The translations under genes and the position numbers were made by a program. 64,000 bases of DNA from Xanthomarina sp. F1114 (GTDB lineage: Bacteria; Bacteroidota; Bacteroidia; Flavobacteriales; Flavobacteriaceae), in NCBI RefSeq assembly GCF_026410255.1, contig NZ_JAPMLL010000011.1:94716-158715 (forward strand), read 5' to 3'. Shown here piece by piece: positions 36,020 through 45,433 of this stretch (positions within the stretch are counted from its first letter, which is position 1; every line of letters begins with the position of its first letter). Under the pieces are notes generated by a model, which saw nothing but the letters and a program-made list of their open reading frames with translations, was not told the DNA's origin and searched no databases.

Positions 36020-37573
36020 TTATTTAGGATTTAGAACTATGAAAGGAATAATCATTTCCTCTAAAGAAACACCTCCATGTTGGTAGGTATTTCTATAGTA
36101 ACTTACATAATGGTTATAGTTGTTAGGATAGGCAAAGAACAAATCTCCTTTGGTGAAAATAAACGAGCTACTCATGGTAATAGAAGGTAGATGTATTGTT
36201 CTTGGATCTTTTGCAACCAAAACATCTTTGTCTTCATAGGTTAAACTTCTACCTGTTTTGTATCTTAAATTTAAACTCGTGTCTTTATCACCTATAACTT
36301 TCGACGGGTTTTTAACATTAATAGTTCCGTGATCTGTGGTAATAATAAGTTTAAACCCTAAATGCTGTGCTTGCTGGATCATTTCTAATAAAGGAGAATT
36401 TTTAAACCAACTTTGAGTTAGAGATCGATAGGCTTTATCGTTAGATGCCAATTCTTTTACTACATCCATTTCTGTTTTAGAATGGGAAAGCATATCTACA
36501 AAATTATAAACTACAACAGTTAAGTCGTTCTCTTTTTGAGTCTTAAAGTTTTCTACCAGCTTTTTACCATTTTTTAAATTAGTAATTTTATGGTATTCCA
36601 TTTTTAGATTAGAAAGACCTAAACGTTTTAATTGAGCTTCTAGAAATTCCTTTTCGTAGAGGTTTTTACCACCTTCGTCTGTATCGTTTTTCCAGAGATC
36701 TGGGTGTAATTTTTCCATATCGCTTGGCATTAATCCAGAGAAAATTGCATTTCTTGAATACTGAGTGGCCGATGGAAGTATACTATAAAAAGGTGTTTCT
36801 GATACTTTTTTATAATAATTATTAACGGTTGGCTCAAAAGCCTTCCATTGGTCGTATCTCAAATTATCAATGACCACTAAAAGTGTAGGTTGTTCTTTAC
36901 TAATTTCTGGAACAACTTTGTTTTTAAATAAGGTGTGCGACAAGGTTGGGGCATCTGTATTAGGTTCAAACCAAGAAGGATAATGTTTATCTATAAACTT
37001 ACCAAACTGAGTGTTTGCTTCACTTTTTTGAGACTCCAATATTTCGAACATTCCTGGGTCTTCTATATTTTCTAATTGAATTTCCCAATAAATAAGTTTT
37101 TGATATAAGTTAGCCCATTCCTCATAGGTATTAACCATGCTTAAATCCATAGCAATTTTTCTAAACTCTTGCTGATAATTAGAAGTGGTCTTTTCTGATA
37201 CTAATCTTGAGTGATCTAAATTTTTCTTCAGACTTAATAAAATCTGATTCGGATTAACGGGTTTTATTAGGTAATCGGCAATTTTATTCCCAATAGCTTC
37301 TTCCATAATATATTCCTCTTCACTCTTAGTAATCATAACTACAGGAAGTGTGTCTCGCTTTTCTTTAATTTCATTTAAAGTTTCAAGTCCTGTTAATCCG
37401 GGCATGTTTTCGTCTAGAAATACAATATCAAAATTTTTATCATCTAGAACTTCTAATGCTTCTGTTCCACTTTTGCATGATGTTACGGAATAGTTTTTCT
37501 TTTCTAAAAAAAGGATATGTGGTTTTAATAAATCAATTTCATCGTCAACCCAAAGAATATTTATCTGGTTCAT
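36020..37573 (-). CDS. porX: PorX-type response regulator with PglZ domain
   Basis: Regulator of type IX secretion. The N-terminal receiver domain has the acidic pair D10/D11, phospho-acceptor D54 (VFLDENMPG), and the Lys of LIKPVN near 104. The C-terminal half is an alkaline-phosphatase-like PglZ domain with VVIDNLRYDQW near 231, SATQYSR (nucleophile Thr) near 266 and TTDHGT near 416. PorX works with the sensor PorY and with SigP in known T9SS systems, and its PglZ domain has reported phosphodiesterase activity. I start at ATG 37573 (MNQINILWVDDE); an upstream frame extension adds nothing that fits the family. Confidence 0.93.
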   Translation of the reverse strand: MNQINILWVDDEIDLLKPHILFLEKKNYSVTSCKSGTEALEVLDDKNFDIVFLDENMPGLTGLETLNEIKEKRDTLPVVMITKSEEEYIMEEAIGNKIADYLIKPVNPNQILLSLKKNLDHSRLVSEKTTSNYQQEFRKIAMDLSMVNTYEEWANLYQKLIYWEIQLENIEDPGMFEILESQKSEANTQFGKFIDKHYPSWFEPNTDAPTLSHTLFKNKVVPEISKEQPTLLVVIDNLRYDQWKAFEPTVNNYYKKVSETPFYSILPSATQYSRNAIFSGLMPSDMEKLHPDLWKNDTDEGGKNLYEKEFLEAQLKRLGLSNLKMEYHKITNLKNGKKLVENFKTQKENDLTVVVYNFVDMLSHSKTEMDVVKELASNDKAYRSLTQSWFKNSPLLEMIQQAQHLGFKLIITTDHGTINVKNPSKVIGDKDTSLNLRYKTGRSLTYEDKDVLVAKDPRTIHLPSITMSSSFIFTKGDLFFAYPNNYNHYVSYYRNTYQHGGVSLEEMIIPFIVLNPK

Positions 37574-37616
37574 GTATATTTGTTTAAATTTAAATGTCAA
37601 AAGACTAAGTCTGATT

Positions 37617-38837
37617 TTGCAAAACAAACTCAAAATATTTAACGACCCAATTTACGGTTTTATTACCATACCTAATTCGGTAATTTTCGATTTAATTGAA
37701 CACAAATACTTTCAGCGTTTGCGAAGAATTTCGCAAATGGGCATGTCGTATTTGGTTTATCCAGGCGCACATCATACTAGATTTCATCACGCTTTGGGTT
37801 GTATGCATTTAATGCAAAAAGCTGTTAATACGCTTCGTTTTAAGGGGGTTAGCATCTCTAAAGATGAAGAGCAAGCTCTCTATATAGCCATTTTATTGCA
37901 CGATATTGGACATGGTCCATTTTCTCATGCAATGGAACATAGTATTGTAAATGGGGTGTCTCACGAGCAGATTTCCTTGCTTTTTATGGAGGAACTTAAT
38001 AAGGAATTTAACTTAAGTTTAACTCTGGCTATAGAAATATTTAAAGGAAAATATCCTCGAATATTTTTATGTCAGCTTATTTCCGGACAATTGGATATGG
38101 ATCGTGCCGATTATTTAAAACGCGATAGTTTTTATACCGGAGTTGCTGAAGGGAATATAAATAGCCAGCGTTTAATAGCTATGCTTAATGTGGTTGATAA
38201 TGAATTGGTAGTAGAAGAGAAAGGGGTTTATAGTGTAGAAAAGTTTCTCATGGCTAGAAGACTTATGTATTGGCAGGTTTATTTACATAAAACCAGTGTT
38301 GCAGCAGAACAACTATTAATACGTGTTTTAAAACGAGCAAAAGAATTAACAAGTCAGGGAGTAGTTTTACAAGCAAGTACAGCACTGAAATATTTTTTAA
38401 TTAACGAAATTAATCTAACGAACTTCAATAGAGATACCCTAGAAAATTTTGCTAAATTGGATGATTATGATATTGTATCTGCAATGAAAGAATGGCAATT
38501 TCATGAAGATTTTGTTTTAAGAAATCTAAGCGAAATGCTTATAAATAGAACTTTGCTTAAGGTAAAAATTAAAAATAAACCAATAAAAAAAGAAAAACTT
38601 CAAAAGCATATTAAAAAATTAAAGACAGATTATTCTATTAGTGAGCACGAAGCAAATTACTTTGTTTTTACAGGAGAGATTTCCAACCAGGCTTATCAAA
38701 AAGATCAACAAATAAAAATTCTGTACAAAACAGGTAAAGTACAAGATATTATTAAGGCTACAGATCAATTAAACTTAAAATTTCTCTCAAAAACAGTAAC
38801 AAAATATTATATCTGTTACCCTAAAGAAAAACTTTAG
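37617..38837 (+). CDS. HD-domain phosphohydrolase (dNTPase-like)
   Basis: Cytoplasmic metal-dependent phosphohydrolase, related to SAMHD1/dGTPase proteins. The HD signature is GAHHTRFHHALG followed by LLHDIGHGPFSHAME, then DMDRADYLKRDS. About 407 residues. The frame opens at ATG 37572, but that codon lies inside the divergent porX start (CATG), leaving no promoter; the conserved N-terminus (KLKIFNDPIYGFITIP) begins right after a TTG at 37617, so I prefer that start. It lies 24 bp before lpxD, same strand, as often seen in flavobacteria. Its substrate is not known. Confidence 0.85.
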   Translation: MQNKLKIFNDPIYGFITIPNSVIFDLIEHKYFQRLRRISQMGMSYLVYPGAHHTRFHHALGCMHLMQKAVNTLRFKGVSISKDEEQALYIAILLHDIGHGPFSHAMEHSIVNGVSHEQISLLFMEELNKEFNLSLTLAIEIFKGKYPRIFLCQLISGQLDMDRADYLKRDSFYTGVAEGNINSQRLIAMLNVVDNELVVEEKGVYSVEKFLMARRLMYWQVYLHKTSVAAEQLLIRVLKRAKELTSQGVVLQASTALKYFLINEINLTNFNRDTLENFAKLDDYDIVSAMKEWQFHEDFVLRNLSEMLINRTLLKVKIKNKPIKKEKLQKHIKKLKTDYSISEHEANYFVFTGEISNQAYQKDQQIKILYKTGKVQDIIKATDQLNLKFLSKTVTKYYICYPKEKL

Positions 38838-38848
38838 GACTTTTTTCC

Positions 38849-38856
38849 TATTTTTG
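38849..38856 (+). promoter_or_regulatory. lpxD: Promoter -7 element before lpxD
   Basis: TATTTTTG fits the TAnnTTTG consensus and is only 5 bp from the lpxD ATG, so a transcript from here would be nearly leaderless. No good -33 is visible. Confidence 0.4.
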
Positions 38857-38861
38857 TCGGA

Positions 38862-39890
38862 ATGAAATTTACAGCACAACAAATAGCAGGAATTTTAGAA
38901 GGCGACATTGTAGGTAATCCCGATGTTGAAGTTTCTAAGCTTTCCAAGATTGAAGAAGGAACAAAAGGGTCTCTAACCTTTCTTGCTAATCCTAAATATC
39001 AATCGTATATATATTCTACAAAGGCATCTATAACTATAGTTAATAAAACTTTTGAGCCAGAACATAATATAGACACCACACTTATTAAGGTAGAAGATGC
39101 CTATAAGTCGTTCTCTAAGTTGCTAGAGTACTATAATATGGTGAAGTTAAATAAACAAGGAATCGAGAATCCTTCGTTTATATCTAAAACAGCCTCTTAT
39201 GGTTCCGATGTCTATATAGGGGCATTTACTTATTTAGGTGAAAATGTGAAAATAGGTAATAATGTTAAAATTTTTCCTAATACATATATAGGCGATAATG
39301 TTGTTATTGGTAACGACACAATTATATTTGCTGGAACTAAAGTTTATTCTGAAACAGTTATTGGATCAAACTGCGTGTTAAATTCTGGAGTTATTTTAGG
39401 AGCAGATGGTTTTGGTTTTGTTCCAAATGAAAAAGGCGAGTACAATAAAGTGCCTCAAACTGGTAATGTTGTTATAGAAGATTTTGTAGATATAGGTGCA
39501 GGAACAACAATTGACAGAGCTACTTTAGGGTCAACAACAATTAGAAAGGGTGTAAAATTAGATAATCATATTCAAATAGCCCATAATGTTGAAATAGGAA
39601 AAAACACCGTTATTGCTGCACAAACAGGAATTGCTGGCTCTACAAAAATAGGCGAAAGCTGCATAATTGGCGGTCAAGTAGGATTTGCAGGACATTTAAC
39701 CATAGGTAATAATGTAAAAATTCAGGCACAGTCCGGAATAGGGAAAAATATAAAAGATAATGAAGTGGTACAAGGCTCACCCTCGTTTAATTATAACGAT
39801 TGGAATAAGTCATATGTTCATTTTAAGAATTTACCAAAAATTGTAAAAAGTATAACCGATTTAGAAAAAAAAGTAGATGGCAATAATTAA
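38862..39890 (+). CDS. lpxD: UDP-3-O-acyl-glucosamine N-acyltransferase
   Basis: Third step of lipid A synthesis: adds a 3-hydroxyacyl chain to the amine of UDP-3-O-acyl-glucosamine. The N-terminal uridine-binding domain (LTFLANPKYQSYIYST) is followed by left-handed beta-helix hexapeptide repeats and the catalytic His in LDNHIQIAHNVEIG. QIAHNVEIGKNTVIAAQTGIAGSTKIG is standard. Length 342. It overlaps the lpxC-fabZ gene by 14 bp. Confidence 0.95.
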   Translation: MKFTAQQIAGILEGDIVGNPDVEVSKLSKIEEGTKGSLTFLANPKYQSYIYSTKASITIVNKTFEPEHNIDTTLIKVEDAYKSFSKLLEYYNMVKLNKQGIENPSFISKTASYGSDVYIGAFTYLGENVKIGNNVKIFPNTYIGDNVVIGNDTIIFAGTKVYSETVIGSNCVLNSGVILGADGFGFVPNEKGEYNKVPQTGNVVIEDFVDIGAGTTIDRATLGSTTIRKGVKLDNHIQIAHNVEIGKNTVIAAQTGIAGSTKIGESCIIGGQVGFAGHLTIGNNVKIQAQSGIGKNIKDNEVVQGSPSFNYNDWNKSYVHFKNLPKIVKSITDLEKKVDGNN

Positions 39891-41286
39891 TACTGAAGTT
39901 AAGCAAAAAACCATTAAAGATTCTGTTTCTTTAACTGGTGTTGGTTTACATACGGGCAAAAATGTAACTTTAACTTTTAAGCCTGCAGATGCTAATACAG
40001 GTTTTCGTTTTAAGCGCATAGATTTAGAGGGAACACCAATTATTGAGGCAGATGCTAATTATGTTACAAATACTCAAAGAGGAACTTGTTTAGAAAAAAA
40101 TGGTGTAACCATTCAGACCTCAGAGCATGTTTTAGCTGCATTAGTTGGGTTGGACTTAGACAATGTAACTATTGAACTAAATGCTTCTGAACCTCCAATT
40201 ATGGACGGTTCTTCTAAGTACTTTGTAGAAGCTCTCGAAAAAGTAGGAGTAGAGGAGCAAGATGCTTTTAGAGAAGAATACGTAGTTTCCGATGTGATTT
40301 CTTATACAGATGAAGAGTCTGGAAGCGAAATCCTAATTATGCCTTCAAACGATTATAAGGTTACTACTATGGTAGATTTTGGTACTAAAGTTTTAGGAAC
40401 CCAAAATGCTACTTTAAATCATGTTTCCGAATTTAAAAACGAATTTGCAGACGCTAGAACCTTCAGTTTTTTACACGAATTAGAAGCACTTTTAGAGCAC
40501 GGACTTATTAAGGGAGGCGATTTAAATAACGCCATTGTTTATGTAGATAAAGATATTTCTCCAAAAACAATCGAAAAATTAAAGGTAGCTTTTAATAAAG
40601 ACGACATATCAGTTAAGCCAAATGGTATATTAGATAACTTAACACTTCACCACCCTAACGAAGCTGCTAGACACAAACTATTAGATGTGTTAGGAGACTT
40701 AGCTTTAATAGGAATAAGATTAAGAGGTAAAGTTATTGCTAATAAGCCTGGACATTTTGTAAACACCCAGTTTGCAAAAAAAATGTCTAAAATTATTAAA
40801 AATGAAAGACGCAACAACGTTCCTAAATTAGATTTAAATCAAGAGCCTTTAATGGATGTCAATAAGATCATGGAAATGCTTCCACATAGACAACCATTTT
40901 TATTGATTGATAAAATTTTCGAACTAACAGACTCTGGTGTAATTGGTATGAAAAACGTGACCATGAACGAACCGTTTTTTGCAGGACACTTCCCTGGAGC
41001 ACCAGTAATGCCTGGCGTTTTAATAGTGGAGGCTATGGCTCAAACTGGAGGAATATTAGTGCTTAGTACAGTTCCAGACCCAGAAAATTACTTAACTTAT
41101 TTTATGAAAATTGATAATGTTAAGTTTAAGCAAAAAGTAGTACCAGGAGATACCTTAATTTTTAAATGCGATTTAATTTCACCAATTCGTCGTGGTATTT
41201 GTCATATGCAGGGCTATGCTTATGCCAATGGAAAATTATGTGCAGAAGCAGAGTTAATGGCTCAAATAGCAAAAGTTAAACAATAA
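39877..41286 (+). CDS. lpxC-fabZ: Bifunctional LpxC deacetylase / FabZ dehydratase
   Basis: A fused enzyme typical of Bacteroidota. The N-terminal part (about 1-310) is UDP-3-O-acyl-GlcNAc deacetylase, the committed lipid A step, with SEHVLAALVGLDLDNV and LHHPNEAARHKLLDVLGDLAL providing zinc and catalytic His and Asp residues. The C-terminal part (about 325-469) is 3-hydroxyacyl-ACP dehydratase FabZ with LPHRQPFLLIDKI and the catalytic His in FFAGHFPGAPVMPGVLIVEAMAQ. The fusion links lipid A to fatty acid elongation. It overlaps lpxD at its start. Confidence 0.97.
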   Translation: MAIINTEVKQKTIKDSVSLTGVGLHTGKNVTLTFKPADANTGFRFKRIDLEGTPIIEADANYVTNTQRGTCLEKNGVTIQTSEHVLAALVGLDLDNVTIELNASEPPIMDGSSKYFVEALEKVGVEEQDAFREEYVVSDVISYTDEESGSEILIMPSNDYKVTTMVDFGTKVLGTQNATLNHVSEFKNEFADARTFSFLHELEALLEHGLIKGGDLNNAIVYVDKDISPKTIEKLKVAFNKDDISVKPNGILDNLTLHHPNEAARHKLLDVLGDLALIGIRLRGKVIANKPGHFVNTQFAKKMSKIIKNERRNNVPKLDLNQEPLMDVNKIMEMLPHRQPFLLIDKIFELTDSGVIGMKNVTMNEPFFAGHFPGAPVMPGVLIVEAMAQTGGILVLSTVPDPENYLTYFMKIDNVKFKQKVVPGDTLIFKCDLISPIRRGICHMQGYAYANGKLCAEAELMAQIAKVKQ

Positions 41287-41398
41287 AGTTAGAAAAACTT
41301 AAAAAAATAAACCGAGCGGAATCCAAGTTTTGAATTGAAGAATATATGTTCTAAAGCGAGCACATTTCTACCGCTTAGTTAAAAATAATACTAGATAA

Positions 41399-42184
41399 AT
41401 GAATCAACCACTCGCTTACGTACATCCAGGTGCTAAAATTGCAAAGAATGTTGTAATAGATCCTTTTACTACCATACATAATAACGTTGTAATTGGAGAT
41501 GGTACATGGATTGGAAGCAATGTAACCATAATGGAAGGAGCCAGAATCGGAAAAAATTGTAATATTTTTCCCGGTGCTGTAATCTCTGCCGTACCTCAAG
41601 ATTTAAAATATAACGACGAAGATACCTTAACCATTATTGGAGATAATGTTACCATTAGAGAATGTGTAACCATAAATAGAGGAACCACAGATAAAATGAA
41701 GACTGTAATAGGCGATAATTGTTTAATTATGGCTTATTGTCATATTGCTCACGATTGCATAGTTGGAAAAAACTGTATTTTTTCTAATAATAGCACACTT
41801 GCCGGACATATTTCTGTTGGCGATTATGTAGTATTAGCAGGAATGACAGCTGTTCATCAATTTTGTTCCATAGGAAATCACGCTTTTGTTACTGGTGGTT
41901 CTTTAGTAAGAAAAGATGTACCTCCTTTTGTAAAAGCTGCTAGAGAACCTTTATCTTACGTCGGAATTAATTCGGTAGGACTAAGAAGACGAGGATTTTC
42001 AACAGAAAAAATAAGAGAAGTTCAAGATATATATAGAATCTTGTATCAAAAGAACTATAATAATACCCAAGCTGCAGAAATTATTGAAGCTGAAATGGAA
42101 GCAACTCCAGAAAGAGACGAAATCCTTCAGTTTATTAAAAATTCGCATCGTGGAATAATGAAAGGATATTTTAAATCAAATTAA
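41399..42184 (+). CDS. lpxA: UDP-N-acetylglucosamine O-acyltransferase
   Basis: First enzyme of lipid A synthesis, adding a 3-hydroxyacyl chain to UDP-GlcNAc. Left-handed beta-helix repeats fill the first 190 residues, with catalytic His in YCHIAHDCIVG and AGMTAVHQFCSIG; the C-terminal helical part includes GLRRRGFSTEKIREV, a standard LpxA signature. The length of 261 is typical. It follows lpxC-fabZ after 112 bp with no terminator in between. Confidence 0.96.
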   Translation: MNQPLAYVHPGAKIAKNVVIDPFTTIHNNVVIGDGTWIGSNVTIMEGARIGKNCNIFPGAVISAVPQDLKYNDEDTLTIIGDNVTIRECVTINRGTTDKMKTVIGDNCLIMAYCHIAHDCIVGKNCIFSNNSTLAGHISVGDYVVLAGMTAVHQFCSIGNHAFVTGGSLVRKDVPPFVKAAREPLSYVGINSVGLRRRGFSTEKIREVQDIYRILYQKNYNNTQAAEIIEAEMEATPERDEILQFIKNSHRGIMKGYFKSN

Positions 42185-42254
42185 TTGTAGGCTTCCTAAT
42201 ATCTTTACTTAAAGAAAAGAGAAGCTACTTAATAATAAACAACTAAAGAATATA

Positions 42255-42821
42255 ATGGCAACAACAAGTGATATTAGAAATGGATTATGCATCAGATATA
42301 ATAATGACATTTATAAAATAACTGAATTTTTACATGTAAAGCCAGGAAAAGGTCCTGCTTTTGTAAGAACTAAAATGAAAAGTGTTACCACTGGAAAAAC
42401 TTTAGAGAATACATTTTCTGCCGGGCATAAGTTAGACGATGTGCGTGTAGAAACTCACAAATTTCAGTTTTTATATAACGATGGAGAGTTTTTTCATTTT
42501 ATGAATACTGAAGACTACACGCAAATTCGCTTATTAGAAGCTGCTTTAGACAGAGCAGATTTAATGAAGGAAGGTGAAGTAGTTACTGTTCTAATAAACT
42601 CAGAAGATAATATGCCTTTATCCGTAGACATGCCTGCAAATGTTATTCTTGAGGTTACTCATACAGAACCGGGAGTTAAAGGAAATACAGCTACCAATGC
42701 TACAAAACCTGCAACTGTTGAAACTGGAGCAGAAGTTAATGTACCTTTATTTATTAATGAAGGAGATAAAATTAAAGTGGAAACAGATAAAGGAACCTAT
42801 AAAGAGCGTATTAAAGAATAG
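42255..42821 (+). CDS. efp: Elongation factor P
   Basis: Relieves ribosome stalling at polyproline stretches. The 188-residue protein has the three-barrel EF-P layout, with the loop PGKGPAFVRTK carrying the conserved Lys (about residue 34) that lies near the peptidyl transferase centre, and DKGTYKERIKE at the C-terminus. Many Bacteroidota keep this unmodified or modify it in unknown ways; no epmA-like gene is in the window. It sits between lpxA and the lpxD-like gene. Confidence 0.96.
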   Translation: MATTSDIRNGLCIRYNNDIYKITEFLHVKPGKGPAFVRTKMKSVTTGKTLENTFSAGHKLDDVRVETHKFQFLYNDGEFFHFMNTEDYTQIRLLEAALDRADLMKEGEVVTVLINSEDNMPLSVDMPANVILEVTHTEPGVKGNTATNATKPATVETGAEVNVPLFINEGDKIKVETDKGTYKERIKE

Positions 42822-42894
42822 TTGTGTTTTTTAGAATTCGATTTCTTACGTGTAGAATTCTTATTCTTAAAATATACAACCTTGAATAACTATT

Positions 42895-43833
42895 ATGAAG
42901 TTTCCAAAACCACATACGCTAAAACAGATTGCAGATTTAATAAACACCACTTTTGTTGGTGATGAAAACTTTCCTGTACTTGGAATGAATGAAATCCATG
43001 TAGTTGAATCTGGCGATATTGTTTTTGTAGATCATCCCAAATACTATAATAAAGCTTTAGAATCTGCAGCAACTATTGTCTTAATTAATAAAGAAGTTCC
43101 GTGTCCAGAGGGCAAAGCCTTATTAATAAGTGACGATCCGTTTAGAGATTTCAATAAGCTAACACAACATTTTAAACCTTTCCTTTCATCCAAATCTGCT
43201 ATTTCAGAATCGGCTTCTATAGGGAAAAACACGATTATTCAACCCAATTGTTTTATAGGAAATAATGTCATTATAGGAGATAACTGTGTTATACATTCCA
43301 ATGTAAGTATATACGATGATACAATAATTGGAAGCAACGTTACCATTCACGCTGGATCAGTACTAGGAAGTAGTGCTTTTTATTATAAAAATAGACCAGA
43401 AGGTTTCGATCAATTAAAATCTGGAGGACGTGTCATAATTGAAAACCATGTAGATATTGGTGCTCTTTGTACTATAGATAAAGGAGTAACCGGAGATACA
43501 ACAATTGGTGAAGGTTCTAAATTAGACAACCAAATTCAAGTGGGACACGATACTGTAATAGGAAAAAAATGCCTGATAGCTTCTCAAGTTGGAATTGCCG
43601 GTTGCGTGGTTATTGAAGATGAAGTGACCATTTGGGGACAGGTAGGCGTTACTAGTGGAATTACAATTGGTAAAAAAGCAGTAATTTCGGCACAATCGGG
43701 TGTCAGTAAATCCTTAGAAGGAAATAAGAGTTATTTTGGAACTCCAGCAGATGATTTTAGATCTAAATACAAGGAAATAGCTTCTATTAAAATGATTCCA
43801 AAGATTTTAGAAAATTTAAAAATAAAAAAATGA
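42895..43833 (+). CDS. Second LpxD-like acyltransferase
   Basis: A paralogue of lpxD with 312 residues. It keeps the N-terminal LpxD-type domain (IVFVDHPKYYNKALES) and the hexapeptide helix with DNQIQVGHDTVIGKKCLIASQVGIAGCV, where the catalytic His is still present. The C-terminal part is shorter than in the gene at 38862. Its acceptor could be different from that of LpxD proper. It ends 4 bp inside the start of the NTF2-like gene. The product may acylate another sugar nucleotide; this is an inference. Confidence 0.85.
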   Translation: MKFPKPHTLKQIADLINTTFVGDENFPVLGMNEIHVVESGDIVFVDHPKYYNKALESAATIVLINKEVPCPEGKALLISDDPFRDFNKLTQHFKPFLSSKSAISESASIGKNTIIQPNCFIGNNVIIGDNCVIHSNVSIYDDTIIGSNVTIHAGSVLGSSAFYYKNRPEGFDQLKSGGRVIIENHVDIGALCTIDKGVTGDTTIGEGSKLDNQIQVGHDTVIGKKCLIASQVGIAGCVVIEDEVTIWGQVGVTSGITIGKKAVISAQSGVSKSLEGNKSYFGTPADDFRSKYKEIASIKMIPKILENLKIKK

Positions 43834-44237
43834 GCCCTAAAGATTTATTAAAAGAGTTTTACAATACAGATGTAGTAAAATCCAAAGATTTGGTGGAACA
43901 GTACTATCATAAAGATATCGAATTACACTGGAACAGTAGCGAAGGGTTTCGTATCTCTAAATTTGATGATATTTTAAGATTCTTTAAAAATGTTCGAGAG
44001 AATTACTTATCAATCAGATATGAAATCAGTCATTTATTAGAGGATTCAGACAATATTACATCAAGATATACAGTTTATGGCAAGACTATAGAAAATGAAG
44101 ACGAAGAAATACCATTAGCACATTATATGTGTATTTGGCAAATAAAAGACAATAAACTGTATAGAGGCTATCAAATAAGTCAGCTTGCAGACGACAATGC
44201 TATTGAATCCAATTCTTTTTCAGAAATTAAAGTATAA
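43830..44237 (+). CDS. NTF2-like (SnoaL-type) protein
   Basis: A 135-residue soluble protein with the alpha/beta cone fold signature: YNTDVVKSKDLVEQYYHKDIELHWNSSEGF at the start and HYMCIWQIKDNKLYRGYQIS later. Proteins of this fold bind small molecules or act as isomerases; no catalytic set can be named here. It overlaps the LpxD-like gene by 4 bp, so it is likely in the same operon. Confidence 0.75.
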   Translation: MSPKDLLKEFYNTDVVKSKDLVEQYYHKDIELHWNSSEGFRISKFDDILRFFKNVRENYLSIRYEISHLLEDSDNITSRYTVYGKTIENEDEEIPLAHYMCIWQIKDNKLYRGYQISQLADDNAIESNSFSEIKV

Positions 44238-44265
44238 AAGGCTTTATAAATAGCAGTTAAAAACT

Positions 44266-44273
44266 TACTTTTG
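44266..44273 (+). promoter_or_regulatory. sucD: Promoter -7 element for sucD
   Basis: TACTTTTG fits TAnnTTTG, 33 bp before the ATG. A weak -33 (CTTTAT near 44242-44247) is in the usual spacing range. Confidence 0.5.
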
Positions 44274-44306
44274 CAACGTTTTAAAAACATAAAAAATTAA
44301 ACAATA

Positions 44307-45182
44307 ATGAGCGTTTTAGTTAATAAAGATTCGAAAATAATAGTACAAGGATTTACAGGAAGCGAAGGAACATTTCATGCTGGTCAGATGATTGAGTATG
44401 GAACTAATGTTGTTGGTGGTGTAACTCCGGGAAAAGGTGGACAATCACATTTAGACAGACCGGTTTTTAATACAGTGCAAGAAGCTGTTGAGCAAGCAGG
44501 TGCAGACACAACAATTATTTTTGTGCCACCAGCGTTTGCTGCTGATGCTATTATGGAAGCTGCCGATGCTGGAATTAAAGTAATTATTACAATTACTGAA
44601 GGTATTCCGGTTGGAGATATGATTAAAGCTGCAGAATATATTAAAAATAAAGATTGTAGATTAATTGGTCCTAACTGTCCAGGTGTAATTACACCAGGCG
44701 AAGCTAAAGTTGGTATTATGCCAGGATTTGTCTTCAAAAAAGGTAAAGTTGGTATTGTTTCTAAGTCAGGTACTTTAACTTATGAAGCTGCTGATCAAGT
44801 TGTAAAACAAGGTCTAGGAATTACTACTGCTATTGGTATTGGTGGAGATCCAATTATTGGAACAACAACAAAAGAGGCTGTAGAATTACTAATTAACGAT
44901 CCAGAAACTGAAGCAGTAGTTATGATTGGTGAAATTGGTGGACAATTAGAAGCCGATGCTGCAAATTGGTATAAAGCTAGTGGATCTAAAAAACCTATTA
45001 TCGGTTTTATTGCTGGCGAAACTGCACCTGCAGGACGTACAATGGGTCATGCTGGAGCTATAGTTGGTGGAAGCGATGATACTGCTCAAGCTAAAAAGAA
45101 GATTATGAAAGCTTGTGGCATTCACGTCGTAGAGTCTCCTGCTGAAATTGGAAAGAAAGTGGCTGAAGTATTAGCTAACTAA
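44307..45182 (+). CDS. sucD: Succinyl-CoA synthetase alpha subunit
   Basis: TCA-cycle enzyme subunit making succinyl-CoA and ATP/GTP interconvert, cytoplasmic. The CoA-binding Rossmann start ([13 protein letters not shown]), [16 protein letters not shown], and the phospho-His region [13 protein letters not shown] are all present. The length of 291 is normal. The beta subunit (sucC) is not adjacent. Confidence 0.96.
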   Translation: MSVLVNKDSKIIVQGFTGSEGTFHAGQMIEYGTNVVGGVTPGKGGQSHLDRPVFNTVQEAVEQAGADTTIIFVPPAFAADAIMEAADAGIKVIITITEGIPVGDMIKAAEYIKNKDCRLIGPNCPGVITPGEAKVGIMPGFVFKKGKVGIVSKSGTLTYEAADQVVKQGLGITTAIGIGGDPIIGTTTKEAVELLINDPETEAVVMIGEIGGQLEADAANWYKASGSKKPIIGFIAGETAPAGRTMGHAGAIVGGSDDTAQAKKKIMKACGIHVVESPAEIGKKVAEVLAN

Positions 45183-45202
45183 TAAGCTACATAAATAATA
45201 CG

Positions 45203-45236
45203 AAAGGCTATCTTATCTAAGATGGCCTTTTTTTTG
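45203..45236 (+). terminator. Terminator after sucD
   Basis: A hairpin of about 13 bp with one G-U pair (arms 45203-45215 and 45218-45230) is followed by a T-run, 20 bp after the sucD stop. Confidence 0.88.
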
Positions 45237-45373
45237 TTTTATATTAAAGTGTTTTTCAGGAGTTATAGTTTTAAATATCTCTAAACCTAAAATCAGTTAG
45301 ATTCCTAGAGAAGAGAGATAAAACCATTTCCTATTTTCTTAGGTGGTTTTATATGTAAGGCTAAAGTATGATG

Positions 45374-45412
45374 AAAAAAAAATCGCCCAGAACCTAAATT
45401 CCGGACGACTTT
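45374..45412 (-). terminator. Terminator after the acidic lipoprotein gene
   Basis: On the minus strand a stem of about 14 bp (arms 45399-45412 and 45379-45392, with three G-U pairs) is followed by T's (A-run 45374-45382 on the plus strand). It lies 22 bp beyond the lipoprotein stop. Confidence 0.82.
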
Positions 45413-45433
45413 TCTGCTATTAATCAATACTCA

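Noticed and set aside
44384..44737. 117-residue minus-strand frame
   Set aside because: Antisense to sucD, which has full family motifs.
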